From contig JAUMVO010000010.1 of NCBI GenBank assembly GCA_030530095.1, positions 1-64,000 of the forward strand: a stretch of DNA of 64,000 bases, read 5' to 3'. The translations under genes were made by a program, and so were the position numbers. A model generated the notes under the pieces. That model was not told the DNA's origin. It did not search any database and saw nothing but the letters and a program-made list of their open reading frames with translations. Position 1 is the first letter of the stretch. Each line of letters opens with the position of its first letter. Positions 51,080-59,336 of the stretch are shown here, piece by piece. Origin of the DNA: Clostridiaceae bacterium. Lineage in GTDB: Bacteria > Bacillota > Clostridia > Oscillospirales > Acutalibacteraceae.

Positions 51080-52329
51080 CTTAACGAAAGCACCTCCTGC
51101 TCATATTTTTTAATCTCCGTGTAGTATTCGGAAGGCTTGTTTTCCCTTGCGAGAAATTCCTGCCAAACGTCGTAAAACGGCGCAGTTTTAAGCTCCTCCT
51201 GCATAACCATTAACTGTGTGAAATCAGACGCGTCCTGCAGTTCCTTCAACTTATCGTTAGGCTGAAGAAGCGCAAACAGAAGCGACTTTTGCAGATTGCG
51301 TACGCCCGTTACCCATGCGGAAATTCTGTTTATACTTGCGTCAAAGTAGTCAAGCGCAATATTCACCTTACCGTCAAGACCGCCGCAACGTACGATTTCC
51401 CTGCAGATTTCCTTCGTCTCGTCGTCAAACAGTACAACGTGGTCGCTGTCCCAGCGGATAGGCCTTGTAACGTGAAGCGCAATTTCGGGGAAGAACGCAA
51501 GCAGCGCGGGAATCTTATCGCTGACAACCTCGGTCGGATGATAGTGACCGTTGTCCATAAGCGGAATACATTTATCCATATTAGCCGCCGCGTAGCTTAA
51601 AGCAAATTCCGCCGAGCCGACAGTGTATGCTTCAACGCCTATGCCGAAAACTTTACTTTCAATGCAGGGCTTTACCAGTTTGAAATCGTAAGGTTCGGAC
51701 AAAATTTCGTCAATAGCTTCCTTATATCTCACTCTCGGTCCGATGCGGTCGGCGGGAATGTCCTTGAAGCCGTCTCCCGTCCAGATATTCATAACGCAGG
51801 GCTGACCTAATTCCTCGGCAAGATACTGCGAAATTCTGATACTCGCCTTGCCGTGCTCAATCCAGAATTTTCTCGTCTCCTCATTCGGGGATGAGAGTGT
51901 CAGCGGGTCGCATTTCGGATGCGAAAAGAAGGTCGGGTTAAAGTCACAGCCGAGTCCCCTCGCCTTGCAGAAATCAACCCATTTTTTAAAGTGCTTCGGC
52001 TCTAATTTGTCTCGGTCAACCCACGGATTTTCCTCGTCAAAAATCGCGTATGAAGCGTGCAGATTCATTTTGATTTTACCGGGGACAAGCTTTAAGACCT
52101 CGTCAATATCGGTCATCAACTCCTCGGGCGTTCTCGCTCTTCCGGGATAGTTGCCCGTGGTCTGAATACCGCCCGTAAGCGGCTTAGACGGATCGGTGTC
52201 AAAACCTCTTACGTCGTCGCCCTGCCAGCAGTGAAGCGACACGGAAACGTTTTTAAGCACGTCGAGCGCCTTATCGGTATCGACACCGAAATCGGCATAA
52301 ATCTTCTTAGCCTCCGAATATGACATCAT
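51076..52329 (-). CDS. rhaA: L-rhamnose isomerase
   Basis: TIM-barrel metal-dependent isomerase from L-rhamnose to L-rhamnulose; 417 aa, normal length. Seen: VSLHCWQGDDVRGFD, GGIQTTGNYPGRARTPEEL, LGCDFNPTFFSHPK, NIWTGDGFKDIPADR, LMDNGHYHPTEVVSDKI and RPIRWDSDHVVLFDD. It overlaps both neighbours by 4 nt, so the three rha genes are translationally coupled. Confidence 0.95.
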   Translation of the reverse strand: MMSYSEAKKIYADFGVDTDKALDVLKNVSVSLHCWQGDDVRGFDTDPSKPLTGGIQTTGNYPGRARTPEELMTDIDEVLKLVPGKIKMNLHASYAIFDEENPWVDRDKLEPKHFKKWVDFCKARGLGCDFNPTFFSHPKCDPLTLSSPNEETRKFWIEHGKASIRISQYLAEELGQPCVMNIWTGDGFKDIPADRIGPRVRYKEAIDEILSEPYDFKLVKPCIESKVFGIGVEAYTVGSAEFALSYAAANMDKCIPLMDNGHYHPTEVVSDKIPALLAFFPEIALHVTRPIRWDSDHVVLFDDETKEICREIVRCGGLDGKVNIALDYFDASINRISAWVTGVRNLQKSLLFALLQPNDKLKELQDASDFTQLMVMQEELKTAPFYDVWQEFLARENKPSEYYTEIKKYEQEVLSLR

Positions 52330-53693
52330 TTTACCTCCGAAGTATCAAATGATTTTTCTACAAGATCTCTTGCCTCTTCGAGCGAAGCGACCTCGCCCGA
52401 ATACAGAAGCTGAGATATAAGATTGCCCGTAGCGGTGGCTTCTACGGGACCCGCAAGCACGCGTTTGCCTGTGTATTGAGCGGTCAGCTCGTTGAGATAG
52501 CCGTCCTTACTGCCGCCGCCGACAATATTTATCACATTAACTGTCTTGCCGCTTATTCTTTCAATGTCCTTTACAACATCCGCATATGTCCTTGCGAGCG
52601 AATGATAGACAGAATTGATAGCCGCTTCGTCACAAAGCTCCGCGTCGCCGAGATAAGTCCGTATGGCGTCAAGCATATTGTCCGGTGCAGTGAAAAGCGG
52701 TGAATTGGGATCGATTATCTTAAACTCTCCGCAAGCCTTAGCCATATACATCATCTCGTCATAGGAATAGCGCTTGCCGAGATTTTTACGTATATTCTGC
52801 AGCAGCCACATTCCCATAATGTTTTTAAGAAAACGGAAGCGGTAATTGATTCCGCCCTCGTTGGTGAAATTGGCTTCAAGTGCTTCGGCGGTCAATACGG
52901 GCTGTAAGTTTTCCGTACCGATTAAACTCCACGTGCCCGATGAAATGTAAACGCCGTTATCGCCTACCGAGCAGGCGGCAACCGCGCTTGCCGTGTCGTG
53001 CGTCGGTGCAAGAATTACCTTGCTTTCAAAGTCGAAGCCGTCAAGCGGTCCGACCTCGGTGCAGGGCAGCGAAATATCGCTGAATATTTCCCTCTTTATG
53101 CCGATCTTATCTATGATATCAAAATCCCAGGTTTTGGTTTCGGCATTCACAAGATTGGTCGTTGTGGCGTCTGTGTATTCATTTTTTATAACGCCCGTAA
53201 GCTTAAACGCAAGATAATCGGGCATCATCAGGAAGTACTCAGCCCCGTCAAGCTTACCGCTTTTCTTATCGCAGTAAAGCTGATAGACGGTGTTGAACTC
53301 AGCCTTCTGTATGCCCGTTTTCGCATACAGCTCCCTCTGTGTGATGATTTGCGAGAATTCCTCCTGAATGAGTGAAGTTCTCGGATCGCGGTAAGCGACG
53401 CACGGCAGAATTTCCCGTCTGTCCCCGTCGAGCAGAACATAGTCAACTCCCCAAGTGTCAATAGCGATTGTTTCCGGAATTTTGCCGAGCTGTGCGCATT
53501 TCGCAATACCCGCCTTAACCTCTGCGACGAGCTTTTCGATATCCCATTCAAGAGAGCCGTTCTTATTGAGAAGATAATCTTCGAATCGGTATATCTCCTC
53601 AAGCTTCAGCTTCCCGTGTTCAACATATCCGAGTATATGCCTTCCGCTTGAAGCACCGATATCAATTGCAAGATAGTACTTCATATTCATCAC
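52326..53693 (-). CDS. rhaB: Rhamnulokinase
   Basis: FGGY kinase phosphorylating L-rhamnulose; 455 aa. Seen: LAIDIGASSGRHILGYVEHGKL, AIDTWGVDYVLLDGD, YRDPRT, GTWSLIGTE and NIVGGGSKDGYLNELTAQYTGK, all in the RhaB form. It is the first gene of the leftward series, behind a promoter at 53726-53753. I see no AraC-type RhaS/RhaR or DeoR regulator in the window. Confidence 0.94.
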   Translation of the reverse strand: MMNMKYYLAIDIGASSGRHILGYVEHGKLKLEEIYRFEDYLLNKNGSLEWDIEKLVAEVKAGIAKCAQLGKIPETIAIDTWGVDYVLLDGDRREILPCVAYRDPRTSLIQEEFSQIITQRELYAKTGIQKAEFNTVYQLYCDKKSGKLDGAEYFLMMPDYLAFKLTGVIKNEYTDATTTNLVNAETKTWDFDIIDKIGIKREIFSDISLPCTEVGPLDGFDFESKVILAPTHDTASAVAACSVGDNGVYISSGTWSLIGTENLQPVLTAEALEANFTNEGGINYRFRFLKNIMGMWLLQNIRKNLGKRYSYDEMMYMAKACGEFKIIDPNSPLFTAPDNMLDAIRTYLGDAELCDEAAINSVYHSLARTYADVVKDIERISGKTVNVINIVGGGSKDGYLNELTAQYTGKRVLAGPVEATATGNLISQLLYSGEVASLEEARDLVEKSFDTSEVK

Positions 53694-53725
53694 CTTAATC
53701 AGCTTAGGGTTTCATTTACCCCTTT

Positions 53726-53808
53726 ATTATAATATTTTTTTGACATTTATCAATAGCATAAGGAAATTGAAAGTTGAAAAAATTCCAAACTGTGATAGAA
53801 TTAAATAT
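53726..53808. promoter_or_regulatory. Divergent promoters between rhaB and the phosphoesterase gene
   Basis: Leftward: TTGATA (53753-53748), 16 bp, TATAAT (53731-53726). Rightward: TTGAAA followed 16 bp later by TAGAAT, ending near 53802. The -35 regions lie back to back, so one regulator could control both catabolic series. Confidence 0.6.
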
Positions 53809-53838
53809 ATGAAAATTGCAAATTCGGGTAGGATAATT

Positions 53839-55185
53839 ATGAAAAAAGCATTGAAAAAAACAGGCAAAATCATCGGCATAACGCTTGCGGCAATCGTAGG
53901 CTTTCTTGCGCTGCTGTGCATAATTACGCTTATCTGGGGCGCAGTTCAGCGCTCGCGCGGAAGCGTTTACAATATGCTTCCCGAAACGCCTGCCGACTTC
54001 AAGCCGACTGTTCGTCTGGTTGTTTTCACCGATACTCACAACGAAAACGACAATGTGGCCGATGCCATCGACACCTCGTATGAACTATTCGACAATGACG
54101 AAACCTACAAGGGCGTTGACGCGTTCGTCTGCCTCGGCGATATTTCGAGCATCGGCGGCGGCAACGACTATGCCGCATATAAGGAAACTCTCGACGCGCA
54201 CGTCAGAGAGGAAACGCCCTGCATCACAATTCACGGCAATCACGAGTTTAAGCAAAAAAATGATTATTACAACATCTTTAAGGACACCTTCGGCTATGAG
54301 CCCAACGGCGTTTACGACATCAACGGTTTTTCGTGCATCGCCTTTTCGGGTGAGCGTTCGCTTACGGAATGGACCTTTACTCCCAAGAGCCTGAAATGGC
54401 TGGACGACAGGATTGACGAAGCTGAGGCAAAGGCTGACGGCAAGGCGATATTCGTATTCCAGCATCCGCATCCGTGGGGTACGGTTTACGGAAGTACTGT
54501 CTGGGGCGACCCGCAGATTAACGTTGTACTTAACGGACACACCAGTGTAGTCGATTTTTCGGGACATTCGCATTTCCCGCTCAACGACCCGAGAAGCATA
54601 AATCAGGCTTCATATACCGCAGTCGGTTGCGGCGCAATGGCGAGATTCGAGCTCGACAACAATTATATCGTAGGTCAGCATCCCGACGGCTATGAGGACG
54701 CGGAGCAGGTCTGCGTTGTTGAGGCCGACAATGACGGAAGCGTAAGAATTCGCGGTTACGACCTCCTGTCCGACGCGTATTTCTGCGACTACTACATTGA
54801 CAACGTAAACGAAAAGTCCGAATTCCCCTACACCTTCAAGAACATGAAGGCGCACGACGCCGCTCCGGTCTTTGAGCCCGACACCAAGGCGAGAGCATTT
54901 AAGAACGACGACGGCGAATGGGTAATTTCATTTGACGAGGCAAGAGCGGCTGAAGGCTATATCGTTCACGATTACAAGGTTGTAATAAAGGACGAAAGCG
55001 GCAAAAAGATTTTCTCAAAGAACTTTATTGACGACTACTACGTAATCGACGGCGACAGCACCGCAGATTTCAGAATCGGAAACGACACGCTTGAATCGGG
55101 CAAGACCTACACCCTGAAGGTCCGTGCCGAGAGTGCGTATCATCTTTATTCCGAGCCGATTGAACTGACGTTTACTGCCGAATAA
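53839..55185 (+). CDS. Membrane-anchored metallophosphoesterase with C-terminal FnIII-like domain
   Basis: About 448 aa. Residues 7-35 form a single N-terminal membrane anchor. The calcineurin-like motifs are VVFTDTHNEND, CLGDISSIGGGND, IHGNHEF, FVFQHPHPWG and DFSGHSHFPLNDPR. After about residue 350 a beta domain follows that ends in SGKTYTLKVRAESAYHLYSEPIELTF, typical of FnIII or purple-phosphatase-like folds. It probably acts at the outer face of the membrane; the substrate is unknown. I start at 53839 because GGGTAGGA lies upstream and the hydrophobic anchor follows. It opens the rightward series. Confidence 0.82.
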   Translation: MKKALKKTGKIIGITLAAIVGFLALLCIITLIWGAVQRSRGSVYNMLPETPADFKPTVRLVVFTDTHNENDNVADAIDTSYELFDNDETYKGVDAFVCLGDISSIGGGNDYAAYKETLDAHVREETPCITIHGNHEFKQKNDYYNIFKDTFGYEPNGVYDINGFSCIAFSGERSLTEWTFTPKSLKWLDDRIDEAEAKADGKAIFVFQHPHPWGTVYGSTVWGDPQINVVLNGHTSVVDFSGHSHFPLNDPRSINQASYTAVGCGAMARFELDNNYIVGQHPDGYEDAEQVCVVEADNDGSVRIRGYDLLSDAYFCDYYIDNVNEKSEFPYTFKNMKAHDAAPVFEPDTKARAFKNDDGEWVISFDEARAAEGYIVHDYKVVIKDESGKKIFSKNFIDDYYVIDGDSTADFRIGNDTLESGKTYTLKVRAESAYHLYSEPIELTFTAE

Positions 55186-55206
55186 AAGCAAATATATTAC
55201 CACACA

Positions 55207-55234
55207 AAAGAGCCCGAAAAAATCGGGCTCTTTT
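55207..55234 (+). terminator. Terminator after the phosphoesterase gene
   Basis: AAAGAGCCCGA and TCGGGCTCTTT form an 11-bp stem followed by TGTTGTTTT. Confidence 0.85.
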
Positions 55235-55361
55235 GTTGTTTTATTGTTGATTTTCACTAAAATGTAATATATAATTAATTTATATATAAGCAATATGGGG
55301 CACTTGATGTATGAGAAAAGGGGAAAAATGGTCAGTTGCGCCGGATTATAATATTCAATTT

Positions 55362-55418
55362 GCGGCAAATCAGCTCGGTTAAAAAGCCGAGTCGCTGATT
55401 TGCGGCATTTTTCTTTTT
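55362..55418 (+). promoter_or_regulatory. Terminator-like hairpin in the leader of the 55441 gene
   Basis: GCAAATCAG/CTGATTTGC (55365-55373 and 55395-55403) encloses CTCGG/CCGAG (55374-55378 and 55387-55391). The stem is followed by GGCATTTTTCTTTTTT. It ends only 23 nt before the ATG and lies after a promoter-like AT-rich stretch (about 55255-55310), so it may be an attenuator rather than a gene end. I recognise no known riboswitch fold. Confidence 0.5.
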
Positions 55419-55440
55419 TAATACATAAAATGAGGTTTAT

Positions 55441-56970
55441 ATGAACAAGGGTTATTTTGATACAACTATGCCAAGAGCGGTGCTTGAATACTATCTTTCA
55501 CATGCTTCCACCGCACAGTGGCTGTATCTGAGCAACACACTCGACGACGACATCCGTGCGATAGTAAACGCGGGCGTAAAGTTTCTCGGCAGAGCGTCGG
55601 GAATCTGGAAGGGCGAAATGCCCGAGGAGGAGCATTTTGAAAAAACGCGTATTCTCGCCGAAAAGGTACACGCCGCCGATCCCGAAATAATTCTTCAGGC
55701 GTGCATTTTTGAAGCGATTTACCGCAAGGATACGGAAAGTGTAAAAATACCGCGGTTTGTTTTCGACGCGTTCAATCTTCCGTTTGAGGACAGATGCTTC
55801 GACTTCGACCGTTGCGTTTTCGGTTCTTCCGAAAAGAAAGACAGCGGTATGCCCGACATTTCAAGCCTTGAAACTCAGCTGTGGTTTTACTACAGAGGCG
55901 TGAGATATATCGACTGCGGCTTCGAAGCTTTTCACATGGGGCAGATTCATCTGTACACCTTCCGCGACCGCGCTTACACGGCAATCGGCAGAGTTATTGA
56001 AATGCTCCGCAAATACGGCGAAAAGTATGCCAGACGGCACAAGGTCATATTCGACGCTCATTCGCATTCGCTCGTCGTAAACGGCAAAAGCCTTCTTGAT
56101 TACAACGCCATGCCGCTGACGCGCTTTCCGCTACTCGACAGAGACGGGGAAAAGCTCGTCCTTGTCCGTGAGGGCAAATCGGGCGGCGGAATTTCACCTG
56201 AGGGCATTTATGAAAAGGCTCTCCCCTTCCTGTACGAATACGATAACTGGGGCGGCAGAGACGTCTGGGCTCAGGAAAACCTCAGCTATGAGGAACGCGC
56301 ATGGTCACAGTGGTGGGGCGGCGACCAGATTTCATGGTTTGCGCACCAGCCCGAAGATGAGAGAAACAAATTCCTTGAATATACGTTTAAGTGGACTGCA
56401 ATAAACAATCCCGACGCCTACTTTGCTTTTCCCGTACGCAGACCGCTCGGCAGCGGCGAGGTAGTCGGAACATATCCCTACTATCAGTTCAACACCCGCT
56501 CGCCGCACTGCGAAAACGGTTACTCGCAGGAGGAAACGGTTAAGCGGCTTTTGTCGGAGGGTTACGAAAAATACAGAAAATACGCCAACCCTTCCGATAT
56601 ACTCGACTTCGGCGGAAAAGACATTGACGACCCCGAAACAGGTGTCAGACTTCCCGAAAAAGTTGTGCTTTACGGCAGCTTTCAGCCGTACGTCGGCGCA
56701 GTCGCAAACGACTCAAACAGCGAAATCACAAGGATGTACTATATCGGCGACGGCAAATATTCGCTCAGCTTCATAATGCCGTATAAGGGCGAATACGATT
56801 TTGCCGTATCCACCTGGGGTACACTGTCGGCGTGTGTAAGTCCCGCCGAGCCTTTTGCCTTCAGCGGTACGGGCGGCAAGGCAAAGCTCGTCATTCCCGA
56901 AGATAATACGGTAGTAAAAATCACATTTACATATATGACAAACGAAATCACCACTGAAATAATACCGTGA
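55441..56970 (+). CDS. Unassigned 509-aa protein in a glycan operon (possible new glycosidase)
   Basis: I do not recognise this family. The first about 380 residues alternate helices and short hydrophobic strands that end in acidic residues, like a TIM barrel (IILQACIFEAIY, IPRFVFDAF, VRYIDCGFEAFHMGQIHL, KVIFDAHSH, FLYEYDNWGG, QISWFAHQPEDE, DAYFAFPVRRPL). Candidate catalytic acids are the Glu in CGFEAFHMG and the Asp in IFDAHSH. The last about 100 residues (VVLYGSFQPYVGAVANDSNSE...) form a beta domain. There is no signal peptide. It starts 23 nt after a leader hairpin and is followed 13 nt later by the permuted GH3, so a role in oligosaccharide cleavage is plausible but unproved. Confidence 0.6.
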   Translation: MNKGYFDTTMPRAVLEYYLSHASTAQWLYLSNTLDDDIRAIVNAGVKFLGRASGIWKGEMPEEEHFEKTRILAEKVHAADPEIILQACIFEAIYRKDTESVKIPRFVFDAFNLPFEDRCFDFDRCVFGSSEKKDSGMPDISSLETQLWFYYRGVRYIDCGFEAFHMGQIHLYTFRDRAYTAIGRVIEMLRKYGEKYARRHKVIFDAHSHSLVVNGKSLLDYNAMPLTRFPLLDRDGEKLVLVREGKSGGGISPEGIYEKALPFLYEYDNWGGRDVWAQENLSYEERAWSQWWGGDQISWFAHQPEDERNKFLEYTFKWTAINNPDAYFAFPVRRPLGSGEVVGTYPYYQFNTRSPHCENGYSQEETVKRLLSEGYEKYRKYANPSDILDFGGKDIDDPETGVRLPEKVVLYGSFQPYVGAVANDSNSEITRMYYIGDGKYSLSFIMPYKGEYDFAVSTWGTLSACVSPAEPFAFSGTGGKAKLVIPEDNTVVKITFTYMTNEITTEIIP

Positions 56971-56983
56971 AAGGAAAAGGGTT

Positions 56984-59302
56984 ATGGATAAGAAATACGA
57001 TATCAACAAGCTCATAAGACAGAGTGCCTGCGAGGGTGCGGTCCTTCTGAAGAACGACGGTCTGCTTCCGTTTGATAAGGGAACGAAGCTTTCGCTGTTT
57101 TCGAGAGTCAGCGAAGCGTGGTTTTTCAGAGGCGTAGGCTCGGGCGGCACGGTCAGATGTAAGGATGAGCGAAATCTCACGGTTGCCGTAAGGGAATGCG
57201 AAGGGCTTGAACTCAACGAAGAACTTGCCGAAATCTATTCAAGGTTTAATAAGGAAAATCCCGTTGAGCAGATAGACGAGGTTTTTAATCTGGACGAGAT
57301 GGAGGTCACTTTCGAAATTGCAAAGCGAGCCGCCGAAATCAGCGACGCGGCGGTTGTCACAATCGGCAGACATTGCGGCGAGGGCCACGAGGGCGCTGCC
57401 GAAAAAGGCTGTTACTACTTAACTGACAAGGAAATCCGGATGCTTCGCAACGTCTGCGACGCGTTTGACAAGGTTGCGGTTATTATCAACTGCTGTGCGA
57501 TAATAGACATGAGCGAGTTTGAAAAGCTCGGCGACAAAATCGGCGCAATAATGTACGTGTGGCTCGGCGGCAATCAGCCGGGCGATGCGGTTTGCGATAT
57601 GCTCAGCGGCAAGGTAAGTCCCTCAGGCAAACTCGTCGATACGATTGCACACGGTTATACCGATTATCCGTCAAGCGCAAACTTCGGCGGCAGGAATTTC
57701 AATTACTATAAAGAGGATATTTACGTAGGCTACAGATATTTTGAAACCTTTGCAAAGGATAAGGTTGCCTACCCCTTCGGTTTCGGTCTTACCTATACCG
57801 AATTTGAGTATTCCGATATTTCGGCTGCAAGTGCCGAAGGCGGCTTTGACGTTTCGGTAACGGTTAAAAACGTCGGCAGCTTCCCTGCAAAGGAAACAGC
57901 ACAGGTCTATCTCGAAAAGCCCTGCGGAAAGCTCGGCAATCCGTCGAGGTCGCTCGTCGCCTTCGGTAAGACGAAGGAGCTTGCGCCGAACGAGAGCGAA
58001 ACGCTCACAATGTTTGTTTCCGATTACCAGCTCACGTCATACGACGACAGCGGCGTGACGGGTTATCCCTTCGCCTACGTAACCGAGCAGGGCGAGTATA
58101 ATTTCTATGTCGGTAAAAACGTAAGAGACGCCGAAAAGGCATTTTCATACTATCAGGAAAAGACGGAGCTTTTTGTTCAGCTGACTCAGGCGGGCGCACC
58201 GCAGCAGGACTTCGACGTCATCTGTGCCGAAGAGAAAGACGGCAAAAGAGTTATGGCAACAAGGCCCGTTACAACCCGTCAGTATTCGCTTCGTCAGAGA
58301 ATTCTCGACAATCTTCCCGAAGCGGTCCCCTTCACGGGCGACAGGGGAATCAAGCTTAAGGACGTTAAGGACGGCAAAAACACTCTCGACGAGTTTGTCG
58401 CTCAGCTTACCGTTGACGAGCTTGACCTGCTGACAAGGGGCGATTATCACACCGAGGAGAATCTTAAGCCCTACGGCGGCGCAGGCGGCTTCGGCGGAGT
58501 TACAAAGGAGCTTATCGCCAAGGGCGTTCCGCTTACCATAACCTGCGACGGACCCGCCGGAGTTACACTCGATTACGAGTCATCACTGATTCCTTCGGCT
58601 ACGCTTCTCGCCTGCACGTATAACGAGCAGCTTGTTGAGAAACTGCACTGCGCGGTTGCCGAAGAGCTTAAGGAAAGACTTGCTGACGTATTCCTTGCCC
58701 CTGCGCTGAACATCCACCGCAACCCTATATGCGGCAGAAACTTTGAGTATTACTCGGAGGATCCGTTAATCAGCGGCAGAATGGCGGCCGCAGCGGTCAG
58801 AGGCTCGCAGAGTCTCGGCGGCTCAGCGTGTATCAAGCACTTCGCCTGCAACAATCAGGAATACAACAGAACGAGGAACGATTCAAGGCTCTCGGAAAGG
58901 GCGCTGCGTGAGATTTACCTAAAGGGCTTTGAAATCGCAGTTAAGGAAAGCGAGCCGAAAAACCTCATGACCTCGTACAATCTTATCAACGGCGTTTGGG
59001 GACATTACAACTACGACCTTGTAACCGTAATCCTCAGAGGTGAGTGGGGTTATAAGGGCAGCGTTATGACCGACTGGTTTATACAGTATTACGAAAGTCC
59101 CGACTTTGAAAACATCTGGAATAACGCGTACAGAATCAGAGGCGGCATTGATTTGTATATGCCCGGCGCGCAGTGGCAGGACAGAGACAACATCGACAAG
59201 TCAATCGTCGAGTCTTACAACAGCAAGGACGGTATCACTCTCGGCGAGCTTCAGCGCTGTGCAAAGCACATCCTGAGCATGATTATTGAAATTAAATATT
59301 AA
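56984..59302 (+). CDS. Glycoside hydrolase family 3 with permuted domain order
   Basis: A 772-aa cytoplasmic enzyme in which the usual C-terminal domain comes first. LIRQSACEGAVLLKNDGLLPFDKG stands at residues 9-32, with GRHCGEGHEGAAEKG, GNQPGDAV, YPFGFGLTYTEFEYS and FnIII by about residue 380. The barrel domain follows from about 450: TCDGPAGVTLDY, LAPALNIHRNPICGRNFEYYSEDP, SACIKHFACNNQEYNRTRNDSRLSERALREIYLKGFE, nucleophile Asp in GSVMTDWF. This reversed order is known from some ruminal beta-glucosidases (Ruminococcus, Butyrivibrio). Probably a beta-glucosidase acting on imported oligosaccharides or glycosides, just upstream of a rhamnosidase. Confidence 0.9.
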   Translation: MDKKYDINKLIRQSACEGAVLLKNDGLLPFDKGTKLSLFSRVSEAWFFRGVGSGGTVRCKDERNLTVAVRECEGLELNEELAEIYSRFNKENPVEQIDEVFNLDEMEVTFEIAKRAAEISDAAVVTIGRHCGEGHEGAAEKGCYYLTDKEIRMLRNVCDAFDKVAVIINCCAIIDMSEFEKLGDKIGAIMYVWLGGNQPGDAVCDMLSGKVSPSGKLVDTIAHGYTDYPSSANFGGRNFNYYKEDIYVGYRYFETFAKDKVAYPFGFGLTYTEFEYSDISAASAEGGFDVSVTVKNVGSFPAKETAQVYLEKPCGKLGNPSRSLVAFGKTKELAPNESETLTMFVSDYQLTSYDDSGVTGYPFAYVTEQGEYNFYVGKNVRDAEKAFSYYQEKTELFVQLTQAGAPQQDFDVICAEEKDGKRVMATRPVTTRQYSLRQRILDNLPEAVPFTGDRGIKLKDVKDGKNTLDEFVAQLTVDELDLLTRGDYHTEENLKPYGGAGGFGGVTKELIAKGVPLTITCDGPAGVTLDYESSLIPSATLLACTYNEQLVEKLHCAVAEELKERLADVFLAPALNIHRNPICGRNFEYYSEDPLISGRMAAAAVRGSQSLGGSACIKHFACNNQEYNRTRNDSRLSERALREIYLKGFEIAVKESEPKNLMTSYNLINGVWGHYNYDLVTVILRGEWGYKGSVMTDWFIQYYESPDFENIWNNAYRIRGGIDLYMPGAQWQDRDNIDKSIVESYNSKDGITLGELQRCAKHILSMIIEIKY

Positions 59303-59336
59303 TCAAATATAAATATCATAAAAAGGAGAATAAAAT

